Positions 46,501-57,830 of a stretch of DNA of 64,000 bases are shown here, in pieces. The position numbers were made by a program, and so were the translations under genes. Numbering within the stretch: position 1 is the first letter of the stretch; the number at the start of each line of letters is the position of its first letter. The notes beneath the pieces are model-generated. The model saw nothing but the letters and a program-made list of their open reading frames with translations. It was not told the origin of the DNA and ran no database searches. The stretch is taken from NCBI GenBank assembly GCA_950295325.1, contig OX485807.1, forward strand, positions 43,678,440-43,742,439, read 5' to 3'. This DNA comes from Polytrichum commune. Taxonomy: Eukaryota; Streptophyta; Polytrichopsida; Polytrichales; Polytrichaceae.

Positions 46501-49500
46501 CCTTGAACATTGTAAATTGTCAAAACTGAGACGAAACTCTGCTAAATCATGAGCTTTTGAGAGACTTTAAGGTTGACTCTGTTGACTCTATTATATCCTG
46601 CTTCTTGTTCTCTTCAATAAATTATATCGCTGTATACTGTAGCCAAGATGGGAGAATCTCTTCATAGACATGTTAATTGTTAAATTATTGACAGTTCAAA
46701 TGTCCAGGCCAGATGAGTATGTAGCAGTGCTGCAACCTATTGAAGCTTTTATGAACATCCTATTCTCCTCTGGCACTACAGGTAAGGGCGGAATTTATCT
46801 GTGAGAATTGTTATTAACAACAATGACCAGAAACAATTTCTCATTGCTTTTTTATCCAAGTGCTTTTAGTGTACACTGAGCGAATTCTTGGGTTGGTGAA
46901 TCTGTTGCTCTTAAGGTTTAGAATTGTGTGTGTTTGTGATGTTTTTCATGCTCCCTGAAAGACTGCAACCTGTTATTTGAGGGGGGAAGAATGCTTCGTA
47001 AATGATTGTAGAGATTTTTCTTCTACATGTCACATGCTAGGAATGCTCAACCTAGTGATAGGTGAATAGTCACCGTTCATGACATAATCCCAGTACACTG
47101 TTCATGGTATTTAGTGTCACCCATAAGAAATTCTTGACATAAGAAATTACTCATATTGACAAATTGTGTCATGTTGACATTGATGATTAGCAGATGTGAC
47201 ATTTCTAGGCAATTTAGTGTAAATCTTTGTAAATAGTGTACGTGGCACTAAATACCACAAACAAGTGTAGTCCTTTTTGGAAGCATTTTCAAAGCTTTTA
47301 TTTGGGGTGTTTCAGGAGAACCGAAAGCAGTACCATGGACTCAACACACCCCCCTCCGGTGTGCAGTAGATGGATGGGCCCATCTTGATTTGAAATTCGG
47401 GGATGTGCTCTGTTGGCCAACTAATTTAGGCTGGATGGTTGGGCCAATGATTCTCACTGCATCCTTCATGACCGGGGCGGCCTTAGCCCTCTACAACGGC
47501 TCTCCCCTTGGCCGAGGCTTTGGAAAGTTTGTGCAGGCAAGTCAGTTCAAATATGCACCCCTTTGTCCATTCTGTCTTTAAAACTACATCCAACCGCTCT
47601 AGAGCTCCCTTTACATCTGAGATATCGAGATCTCTCAGAAAGGGGCCTTTCTTATTGGCACTGAGGAGTCTCTTACACATGCTTGTTCACTCAAATCCAC
47701 TTTACACGAGTTTTCACCTTGAGAGCTTGAACTTTTACTGGTCTTACAATGCTTAGATGGCGCCTTGATGGATCCCATGTGGAACAACTATGATGAGCTC
47801 TTGGGTCAGTTTGACAAGCTCTTGGTCAAAATCCGAGGTAGCTTAGAAATGTCGAGAGCCTGAGCTCTCATTTTGTGGGCCCCAAGCCAATGGGCTTTCA
47901 AGCATTCTTTGGCTTCTCATGACTTCTCCTTTGTTTAGTATCACTTCCCCCTTGAGCATGGGCACTTACACTTGCTCAAACTATTGAACCCTTGATTTTT
48001 GCTCAAGCTCTCAATAGTTTGAGCTTTGGATGCAAGCTTGTCAACTCCAAGTATCAAAAACCCAAAAACTGCAAGATCGAGCTCTCAACTCAAGTTCCTA
48101 GTGTAAAGGGGACCCTAGAACAATATCCAACCACTCTAAGGTCCGTACACTCAAAACCAGCACTAAACCTATAATCAACACTTAATGTTGGTTTTGGGTA
48201 TGCCTATCTTCCACCCTATACAAACTTATGGATGTTGAAATCCTCATGTCATCCTTAAAGATCAGAAGTTTTGATGTGTGATAGTAGACAATATTTGAAG
48301 AATATACTGCTTCTTGTTATGTGCGTGCAGGATGCTAAAGTCACAAGGTTGGGAACAGTTCCCAGTTTGGTGAGGACTTGGAAAGCCAGTGGTTGCATGG
48401 CCAATCTTGATTGGTCTTCCATCAGGTTTGGTTCTGTTCACTATCTTCCCATTTTACAATTGACAAAAATGAGAATCGCAAAGCTGGATGTATAGAGTGA
48501 TCTTTTGATGTCGATCTGTGTGCGAGTCATTGATAATCACAACAATTGTGGGGGGCAATATACTCTTTATCATTATTGTGGTGATTTTCTACCTACCAGA
48601 TGCCTCTTTGTGGGAACAAGGTCTATAGAACCATGAATATTGAATCCATTAAACTAATTAAATAACGAGTTCAAGTAAACTCTTTGTCAAGTATGGTCCA
48701 GTTGATGTGTCCTAGAAAAATGAACATTCAGGAGCAGTGATAGTAGAATTATCTGTACAGTCTCCCAAAGAGGAACCAAACTACGAGTTTGGTGCCTCTT
48801 TGAGGGACTTTCTTTTTAATTGAGAGTCTCGTTAGAGTTTCTTGGATCAAAGCCTAATTTGAAAAGTTGGGTGAAACTTCTTGGACCTCCACTTTCAATC
48901 CCAAAAAATTCGAGAGTACTTTAGGATCTAAATCAGGGTCTGACCCATGAGATCCACCACCCTAAAACATGGTTCAGCCTATGCAAGGCTAGTTTGGCCC
49001 ACCAATCCTAGTATGGCAACCTAGAAAGCCCTTATATATATATATAATTTCCCTTAGTGGCCCCACTCTTTTAGGATGTTAGTTTAAGCCTAGAGAAAAT
49101 TTGTCTGACTTTATGCATAAGCTCTTAAACTCACCTTTTAGTGGGCTTTCAGCCAACTCGCCTGTAGTTTGACCCAGAGACTTTGTGGACTACTCTTAAG
49201 TATTGGACTCCTGGAATACACCAAAATTGCAGGAGTTTTGGCTCAACAGGGGAGACATCCAGTGTGGACGATGATCTTTGGTTGAGTGGAAGGGCTGGCT
49301 ACAAGCCAGTTCTGGAGGCCATTGGAGGCACAGAACTAGGAGGTCTTTATTTGGGAGGCTGCATGCTCCAACCCCAAGCTTTTGCAGCTTTTAGTGTCCC
49401 AGGAATGACCATGGAATTCGTCATTCTCGATGACTCCAGCAAACCTTATGTGAGTAACTCCAAATTGATCGCCCTGTCATCAAAATTGTTGGACTATGCA

Positions 49501-52437
49501 ACGATTAGATTTGAGTAGATCCATTTTATGTGCACTCCATTCTTTACAATATCTAGTTGCCGAAAATAAAAAAGAGATAACTTTGATGTGGCCACCGGCG
49601 TGAAGTATGGTGTTGCTTCATCTTCAAGTTGGTCTAACTCCATGTAATCCCAAAATGGGCATTGTGAGAACTAGAAGGCCCTCAAAGACTACTGCTTCCT
49701 TTCAAAGTTGAACACCTTGAACAGGCAGGCACAAACAAGCTAACCTGCACATATCTTCCCCAAGGGCAAGCCCCTAATGTCCCACATGGTTGGTTGAAAA
49801 TTTTTCATTAACCTGGATACCCCCAATAGAATTGTGTGGGCTATTGTGGGGGCTATCTGGGCCCAGAAATTCAAGTGTTATGAAGGTTACCCATCCTAAC
49901 ACTATTATGACCTTAAGCAGCTTACCCTTGGAGTCTCATGGCATCTGGGTTAATGCCTTGGGTTTAAGCCACTTTAATCTATTTGCTATACTTATAGAAC
50001 AAAACCTACTTCACTCTTTGGACCAAATTGGTTTAGTATTCCTGACAGTATTCCCAGTCTCTGCAGTGTGAGGTCATGTGAGTACTGCCATGTGTCATGT
50101 ATTTAACTTTATCACAAAGTTTGTAAGCTCTACATTGTTGTTAGGGCATTTGGAATTTACCAATTTTAGCAAGAAGAGTTTGTTTGTTTAAATTATTCTT
50201 TTGCGCAATGTGCTTTACAGCCAGATGATGTTGTATGTACCGGTGAACTAGCCCTCTATCCAATATCCTTTGGAGCTTCCAGTACTCTGCTGAATGCAGA
50301 CCATGATAAAATCTACTTCAAAGGCATGCCTTACTTCAAGGGAAGGGTGAGTCCCAAGCATCTTTTTCCAAGATTTTGTTGCCCTTAGAATGGAGGTCGA
50401 TGGCTGAGTTGAAGTCTTAATTTTCTGTAGCTCTAAGACAATACACATTCCAAGTAACTTCCTTTGTCATGCATAATTTGTTTGAGACATAATTATTGGA
50501 CTTCGTATTGTGATTGGCAGCAATTGAGGCGACATGGAGATATTTTTCAGAGACTGCCTGGAGGTTTTTACAAAGCTCATGGTCGCTCTGATGATACAAT
50601 GAATCTTGGTGGGATCAAGGTGCGTCATTGATTATATAGACCCACCAATCTGAAATTTTCATATGTACTGCCACGGGTGGCCTACACGAAGGCAATTTTG
50701 TTTATATGTGTTTCTATGTGAGCAATTACCAGAGAAAGGAAAGAAACGACAACTGAAATCTACCAACAGACAGGTGATAAGCCACTAAGATTTAATCACC
50801 AATGAACTTTTGAGTATAGACATTGGTGTGTAAATCCCTTCAGCATTTAAGGTACGTGGCCGTATTGTGGGCGCTTCCAATTCCATATACATTTCTGGCC
50901 ATTGGATCGAACCGGGACTTGTCTCATCCCATTAGCAATTATGAATCACGCAGATTGTCAATTCACGTTTCATATTCGGGGTTGACATGCAAAAGTGAGA
51001 AGAGGTTAAAGGGAAGGTTTTTCGCTCTCTTCAAAATGATCACAGAGACCCTCCCAATTGTGTTACTCGTATATTTGAGCAGATAGTCCAATCTTATTGT
51101 ACTCTGTTTAACCAAATGAAGTTGCATAATTGATTCAGGCAAGCGCAATAGAGATTGAACAAGTGTGCAACAGAGCCCACGAGTGTATTCAGGAAACAGC
51201 AGCTATTGCTGTACAGCCACCCGGAGGGGGGCCTGAAGAGCTAGTGATTGCAGTTGTGTTGAAAGAGGCAATAGAGAAGCTGGACACCACTGAGCTCCGA
51301 AAAACTTTCTCTTCCATGCTCATGTCCAATCTGAATCCATTATTCAAGGTGCCCACCTCACCCTGCTTATCTTGAAGAAACACATAGTTCTTTGTCTGTT
51401 AGGTAAGGATAAATCGTGAACTCCAATGGGTACTCTCGTTAAATACAGGTTATACAAATGGGGTTAAAAGTTCCTCTGATCATCCAGGTGGTTGCAAGGT
51501 GTGCTTTGCCCAGAGCTTGTAGATGCAATCTCACCATTGTTGATTTAGGGGCACTTTACACTATGACCAAAGGCCGTGACCATGACATTGTGAGGGCCTT
51601 GAAACTCATCCACAGACCGTACTACGGAAAATTGAGCTTGAAATTTGTGTGTTCACGAACGTTCAACTCTACTGTAAAGACATGTGTGACCGGGTTCCTA
51701 ACTGAATGCTAAGTCCTTACCATCTATTCAAAATACATCTAGAGTTGTGACATTTTGAAGTGTCATGGTCTCCCAAATGTGTGAAACCCACCTCTTTGAG
51801 GTGGGCTTGATGCAAAATATGTTAGACCATGGAATAGTATCCATCGCATGCCATGGCGGACTCCATGTAGGTTTCCATCCATTCAAACTTCCTTGGTCCC
51901 TTACGATCTCAAGCTCTAGTATAAAGTGAAGTGGGACAGTCTCGGCATTTGCCACCAAAGGGAGATCTTAGAGTTATGTAGTCATGGGCCCTCAAGCTGT
52001 GCTGTAAAGTGCCCTAGTAACTCAGGAAGAAGTGACCTTGCAAAATTATGTCGTAGTTAATAGAGGGTGAAGTCCCTTCAATCTCAAATGTTGCAGATTT
52101 CATTCATTGTTGTCATTCCACCCTTTTTGAACTATTCCGAAATTTGTAATCATACAACACTGAAGGTGGAAAATCGATTGAAAGTGGCTAATATAAAGTT
52201 GTGGTAAGATTCTTGCGCATCAGGTTAAATATCAAAATATAAGCCACAATAAGAGGTCCATGTATTCTACTCCATTTTGTATGCAAATACTTAACTACGT
52301 AATCATGGGGTTTGCAGGTCCGTGGAGTGGCTGTATTTCCAGATTTTCCACGAACTGCCTCAAACAAACTTCTCAGGCGTATTTTACGAACCGAATGTGC
52401 AAAAGTGTTGTACCCTCCACGCCGATCAAGGTTGTAG
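43523..52437 (+). CDS. Peroxisomal acyl-activating enzyme, AAE17/AAE18 type (729 aa, 14 exons)
   Basis: Exons: 43523-43791, 44456-44585, 44718-44971, 45518-45722, 45829-45869, 46014-46142, 46708-46781, 47316-47536, 48331-48425, 49233-49449, 50221-50346, 50521-50619, 51139-51348, 52318-52437. All phases agree and the sum is 2190 nt. The product matches plant AAE17/AAE18 along its length, which is also about 720-730 aa. Motifs of the AMP-forming synthetase family: SSGTTGEPK (363-371), GGTE (504-507), TGE (552-554), GRSDD (608-612) and catalytic Lys707 in [11 protein letters not shown]. Such enzymes activate a carboxylic acid with ATP and load it on CoA; the natural substrate is unknown (Arabidopsis AAE18 can act on 2,4-DB). 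The C-terminus is SRL, a peroxisomal PTS1 signal. Introns 3 and 8 use GC donors (AG|GCAAGA, CAG|GCAAGT). MITEs sit in introns 8 and 13. Confidence 0.93.
44030..44100 (-). mobile_element. Degraded Tourist-like MITE end in intron 1
   Basis: The words caagggccctcacag, tcatgatcacagcccttgg and ccatagtgtaaagtgg match one end of the intron-13 element at 51548-52014 in reverse complement. Only a fragment is left. Confidence 0.5.
47600..48117 (+). mobile_element. Probable MITE in intron 8
   Basis: Ends TAGAGCTCCCTTTACA and, reverse complemented, TAGGGTCCCCTTTACA form an imperfect inverted repeat. The interior has repeated words such as gagctc, ctcaag and tttgagct. Imperfect direct copies of atccaaccgctcta lie just outside both ends (about 47588 and 48123). 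No coding content. Confidence 0.55.
51548..52014 (+). mobile_element. Tourist-like MITE (copy C) in intron 13
   Basis: Ends GGGGCACTTTACACTATGAC and CAGCACAGCTT..-type right end (gctgtaaagtgccc) form an inverted repeat. Internal words gaccatgacattgtgagggc and gtcatgggccctcaagctgt match family A. TTA is on the left but TAG on the right, so the target duplication is degraded. It lies in sense orientation with the host gene's last intron. Confidence 0.7.
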
Positions 52438-54537
52438 AGTAGACAAAATGGTGTTCAGTGAAGTAGACCAAGAAAATACCAAGCCCCATTTTAGATAGTC
52501 TGCTTAAGTAGGTTCACCTCGGTGATACTTGATTACATCATCAATGTAATCTATATACCATGGTGGTCATGGTGGTCAATGCCTCTCGACTCACCATTGT
52601 TTTTTTGCCTAAAATATTAGAAACTTTCCTGAGAAATAAGGTCACATGCCAAGGTTTTTTTCCCAAAACAAACAAAAAAGAGAAGAAACAAATGTGGGGA
52701 GGCAAGGATATGAAGTGCAAAAGGTGGGGATGATGGACATGGAGCCAAGGTAGCGGACATAGCATTGCATGGATGGTGTGTATATATGGTGGGGGTTATA
52801 TATGATGGGCATGGACATGGACATGGACATACATGTATATGACAAGTACACACAAACATGAAGGATTTATGGGCATGGGTTGCATGAATGTACAGGGTTG
52901 AGTTGACAAGGGATATTAATTTACATGCATGAGTGGAACAAGGTGGGACGGCATAGTTGCCAACTAATATCATACATGTACACAATTTTGCACCTATTTC
53001 TCTTCAACATGCACATCTCTAGAAACTTCTTGTGATAGGTTAATCCCCTATTGTAACGTGATGTAAGTTACTAAATTTACCCTATAGTAGGATGTTTGGT
53101 AGTAAGTGTAACTTATATGCAGGAGATTTAGTCATGTGACAATAGCAGTTGGAACAAAACAATCATTTTCCCTATAGTTTCAATTTAGCAATTTTCCACA
53201 TCCTAACTAAGATACTAATTCAAGGGTTGGAATTTGTCATGCATCCTTTGTGATTAGGTGAGCACTGTAGTGGCCATGAGTCATTGTAGTTTGAGAAGAA
53301 TTGAGTTTGAATGCAAGTGAATGTTGCATTCTAAAAAGAATGTGGAGTTTATTCTCACATGAAGTACGTCAAACTGAGGTCTGGCCCAAGGTTGAGATTT
53401 GCACCGTCACAAACTCCAAATGTCCAAAGTCACAACCCCAAATATGTACATGATGCACGTTTGATAGGTGCGATAGGCATTTGATGAGTTTCTAATGGGT
53501 GCAAATCTCAACATTGGGTTGGACCATAAGTTTACGCAATAGAGCTCAAAAGGGAGACATCCCTAATTCAGTTACTTAACCTTAATTAGACACTTATTTT
53601 TTAGTGGTATGTGATTAGATGTGGCTCCAAATATACCAAAAAGACTTGTCTTTACATTGGAATAAGTGTTCAAAATTCAATGACCATTCCAGGCTCAATA
53701 GTCAACATAATTTGGAGGTCCTAAATAATTGTTTAATGGGCATGCGAGGAAAGTGAGTATCGCCTCAATTTGGAATTGCTAGCCATCTTGCGTCAATCAC
53801 ATGTTTCATATCCTAGGAGAGGTGGGCTAGCTGGAAAAAGTAACCATTTAAGACCCATCTACGTTAATCAAAATCAAGTGACTTGTGAGGCTGGAGAAGG
53901 ACAAAATGTGTACCTGTACTGTTACTCATTATAAGACTTGGAGACATAACACTTAGGTGCACTGGATACTTTATCAGATTTTATGCAGCCCATGCAATAT
54001 GCACATACTTATATACAAACTTCTTAGTGTTGGACTTGAACATAAATTTGAATGCATGTCAGCTAGGAACACACCATCCAAGAAGAAATAGCTTTTCTCT
54101 CATCGAAAAACCCCAACACTAATAAGCTTCCAAGGCCATGTGGACTAAGAATTTTGTACAAGGTTGTTCCTTTGTTTTTGCATGAGAATCTTGTACACTC
54201 TTAGGCACAGGCTCTCCAAGTGCATGTAGTTTTTTGAGATTTATATACTTGCTCCAGCAATCAAGGCAACCAGTATAATGTCCACATCATCATTGTTATA
54301 TTCAAACCTTACACCAATATCACCAATTTCAAGTAGAAATGGTTCTGACGTGCAAAAAAATGAGCTGGATTTCCAGGGGAAAACACATATACTGTACATA
54401 TCTGTGGCACTAAAAACGCACAAGCATTGGCAGAGGTTTTTTGTGTTTTGTTTTTTGAGATAAAAGGCCAACAAGCCAGTGCCAAAGAAGTGCTGGCATA
54501 CTTCACACTGACAATCAGTGGATCTGCGACTGATTGC
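52438..54537. other. Intergenic between convergent genes
   Basis: Holds the 3' flank of the acyl-activating enzyme gene on the left and that of the PSB33/LIL8 gene on the right. A (GGACAT)n run lies at about 52807-52832. Short minus-strand ORFs across it are low-complexity. No third gene was found. Confidence 0.5.
53380..53540. repeat. Hairpin-forming inverted repeat, probable MITE
   Basis: The left arm aggttgagatttgcacc is matched on the right by gggtgcaaatctcaacattg in reverse complement, with further pairing of ggtctggccca against tgggttggacc. Total about 155 bp with a loop containing two gataggtgcgataggca-like words. Confidence 0.6.
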
Positions 54538-57500
54538 TCAAGGAGAGTATCCATTGAACACAAATTTGTAAAGAAAGTCTAGGAATCCAATACCTTTCAA
54601 GAAACCCTTGCCAGACACCAACTCTTGGACCACAATCATGAAGAAGCCAATCATGGCTGCCCTTCCATTGATGATCTCATTCTTTCGAGTAAAACCAAAG
54701 CCTTTCTCGTTGTCATCCACAACCATGCGCACCTGCAATAAACAACCACAAGAGGAACAACAAATATCCTTGTAAGCACCGGGGTTCAGACAACACTTTG
54801 GATGCATTAACACTAAGGACCAAGACCAAAGAAACTCCCAAACCCATCAATCCTATTGGTCAAGAGGTAATTTTGGAGATAATACACCTAATGTAGACCC
54901 ACCCTTGCAGATGAAGGAACCAGTACACCACAGAATAAGAATCAAGCAAATTGTTGGATGCTAAATGAATTGTTGCAATGCTGCAAAGCATTTGCAAAAC
55001 CGCTAGGTATTGCATCAGAGAGAGAGCCTCAATTTAACAAGCATATAAAATTCACTGTTTTTCATTTTCTTGACGTGTAAAGTTTGCCAACTGGGCATTC
55101 TGACGACATAAAAATTTAACAGGAGATAGTCACCTCATCGACATCAACATTTGTAGCCGTTTTGCCAGCCTGCGTGGTGCCACCGAAAACAATCTCAGCT
55201 GACTCTCCAGTTCTCCCTGCCACGTTGATGTAAATAGATTCCGACTCGATTTTCACGGAATATGTTTGTAGATCCCTCAATGAGGGTGTCAAAACTCTCA
55301 GTACGGGGTTTGTGGGCATCCAGTCCTTCACTTTCCCGGTCTTCAAGTCGTATGTGCTTTCTGTTGACGGGCAAACGATGCACCCATCCTGTTGCTCCAA
55401 AAACGGAAGGTCAAGGGCCTTTAGAATCAGCCATTGTCCAAAATCATAGAGGCTTGCTAGAATCTCAAACCAAAACACTAGACAACATATCAGAGAATTT
55501 CTCCATGCCAATGCAGCATCACAAACCTCTAGATCCATACATCAACGGTAATGTCACATTGATTCAATCGCATCAAACTATAACATTGAATCAATGCCTA
55601 CCAGACAAAGGGTTGCAATTTTTATCTTTTGTTTGCAATACCTAAAAGGTCAAATATATCAAAATGAGTTGAATCAATAGCTAAATGTTGAGGTAGCACT
55701 GTGAAGATATTAAGCCCCGCAGGGTATGTGACAACGCTGACTCGCATTAAATGCTGGCCACTTGCATTTTGAGATGAGGTTGCATCAGGCCCCAAGGGTA
55801 TTCCATTGGGCATTGAGGCTCTGAAGAGGGATCTCTATTCTTACAGAAATTTAATTTTTCCCTCGAATTCTGCCTAATGCCATTCCTGAATAGGCTAAGA
55901 CCACTTCAATCCCAAGTGGAAACTACATTCCGGTTTCCACATTTTGGCACTAGTAAAGATGACATAGAGTATCCTCTACGGTACTCAAAACGAGAAACAC
56001 CTGTGCACCGTTACAGAATCCAAAACTCAGCTGCATGGTTCGCGACCTCCTTGTGTACATACATCATCTGCCAATTGCACATAAGGCGAACAATCTAACC
56101 CTGACGCAGGAAGAGAATGCCATGCCAATGCAGGGTTGCAATTGGCCCTTAGAATATTCCCACGGGCATTGAAGCTCTAAAGAGGGCTCTCTGTTCGGAC
56201 ATGGAAAAAAAAAAATCCCACGTGTCGTTCCTACGTTGCCTAGAACTCATTTGAATCCCACGTGGAAACTAAATTCCGGCACGAGTAAAGATGAAATAGA
56301 GAGTCCTCTACGGTACTCGTAACGAGAGACACCTACGCACAATTACAAAATCCAAAACTCAGTTTAGTCATTCTGCAGAGTTTCTCCCACCCATACAAAT
56401 TGTCAATTGCACGAAAGAAGAACGATCTATCCCCGTCGCAGGAAGAGAAAGAATGCGAGCAGCTACTCACGGGAGTGAGGCGCAGGTTAAAGAGTCTCTT
56501 GCTGTAACCTCCTTCGGTAGGACTCTGATTCTAGATGGCTCTGATTCTAGAATGCCACATAGCATTCCAACATTGGCTCAGGCCACTGGAATCTCACTTG
56601 GATACTACGTCCAGGCAACCTACGCAAATTTACATTCTGCAGAGTCTCTCTAGCCCATACATCTGCCAATTGCACGAATGAAGGAGAATCTAACCATGAC
56701 CCAGGGACGACTACTCACAGCACTCAGGCGCGCATTGATGAGCTCCTGGCAGGAAGCCCCTTCAGCGGGGCTCTAATTCTCGACGTCTCTCTATTCCGCA
56801 CACGTACCATTCCTGCATTTGCTAAGAGACATTCGGATCCCACGTGTAAACTACATTCCGGCACTGGTAAAGATGAAAGAGAGCGTCCTCAACGGTCCTC
56901 GCAACGAAAGATACCTACGCAATTGCAGAATCCAGAAATCTCTTGAATGATTCTGCAAAGTTTCTCACACCCATACATCTGCCAATTGCACGAAGAAGAA
57001 CGAACTAAACCTGACGCAGGGAGAAGAGAGTGAGAATGCGAGAACGACAACTCACGGGAGTAAGACTCGCATTGATAAGCTCCTCGCTGTAAGCTCCTTC
57101 TGCAGGGCGCTGATTCTCTAAATAGGGGTCTCTATTCTAAATAGGGGCCAAATGCCACTCCTACATTGGCTAAGACGAATTGAATCCCAAGTGGAAACTA
57201 CATTCCTGCACTAATAAAGATGAAATACCGTGAACATAACGAGGGATACTTACGCACGAAAATACAATCCGAAACTCTGTTGTACGATTTGCGAGGCACT
57301 TATATCCACACCTCACTCTGCCAATTGCATGACAAAAGAACAATCTAAGCTAACCCTGACGCAGGAAGAGAGAGAATGCGAGAGCGAATGCTCACGGGAG
57401 TCAGACGCGCATTGACGAGCCCCTCGCTGTAAGCACCTTCGGCGGGGCTCTGATTCTCGATGGCGTACACATCGTTCTTGTACCAGAGCAGAAGCACCGT

Positions 57501-57830
57501 CTCGCCATCCTGCCTCACCAGACGCCTCTCCCCCTTGGGCAACGCGTTGACAGGGATGACGGGCACCCAGTTCCCTCCGCCAGCTTGCGCAGCAGGAGAC
57601 TCCGCCTCGCCACTCGAGACCGAAACATCGCCGCTGGAACTGCACACCACCACCACCGCAACTCCTCCTCTTCCCTGCGACCTCGATTTCTTGCTGCTTG
57701 CGCTCAAATTGCTCAATTTCCTGCTGCTTGAGCTCAGAGACGCGACGGAGCTCGAGGCTTCCGAGCTGCACGAGGCCCTCGTCGTCGGAAACGCCCCGAG
57801 CAAGGGCTGCAGGGTCGCCATGGTCGCCAT
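54538..57830 (-). CDS. PSB33: PSB33/LIL8-type chloroplast thylakoid protein (294 aa, 3 exons)
   Basis: Exons on the minus strand: 57830-57396, 55388-55134 and 54732-54538; phases are all zero and join cleanly. The start is the ATG at 57828-57830 (a second follows three codons on). Residues 1 to about 60 are Ser-rich and basic with few acids, as in a chloroplast transit peptide, ending near GGVAVVVVCSS. Next is a Rieske-like fold (NWVPVIPVNALPKGERRLV, GETVLLLWYKNDVYAIENQS, DGCIVCP) without the full Cys/His iron-sulphur ligand set, which is typical of PSB33. The C-terminus has one membrane segment with a light-harvesting-like motif, NEIINGRAAMIGF, then GKGFLKGIGFLDFLYKF. The Arabidopsis protein (At1g71500, 287 aa) helps maintain PSII-LHCII under changing light. 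Intron 1 (55389-57395) carries duplicated exon-1 ends. Confidence 0.92.
55790..57458 (-). repeat. Tandem array spanning the exon 1/intron 1 junction of PSB33/LIL8
   Basis: Units of about 340 bp are marked (plus-strand reading) by aatcccaagtggaaactaca-like words at about 55909, 56254, 56590, 56835 and 57182. Four units also contain an exon-1-end module. The real one is at 57458-57396. Copies lie at 57118-57056 (open), 56781-56719 (one stop) and 56533-56471 (first codon is a stop, the rest open). Each copy ends at a GT donor. Confidence 0.85.

Noticed and set aside
46688-46708. Earlier acceptor (gacag at about 46694) for exon 7
   Set aside because: It gives the wrong frame and an early stop; the AG at 46706-46707 restores [14 protein letters not shown] and the P-loop.
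54241-54563. Additional exon or gene downstream of PSB33/LIL8
   Set aside because: ORFs on both strands overlap, lack domains and lie after the PSB33/LIL8 stop codon; this is probably 3' untranslated sequence.
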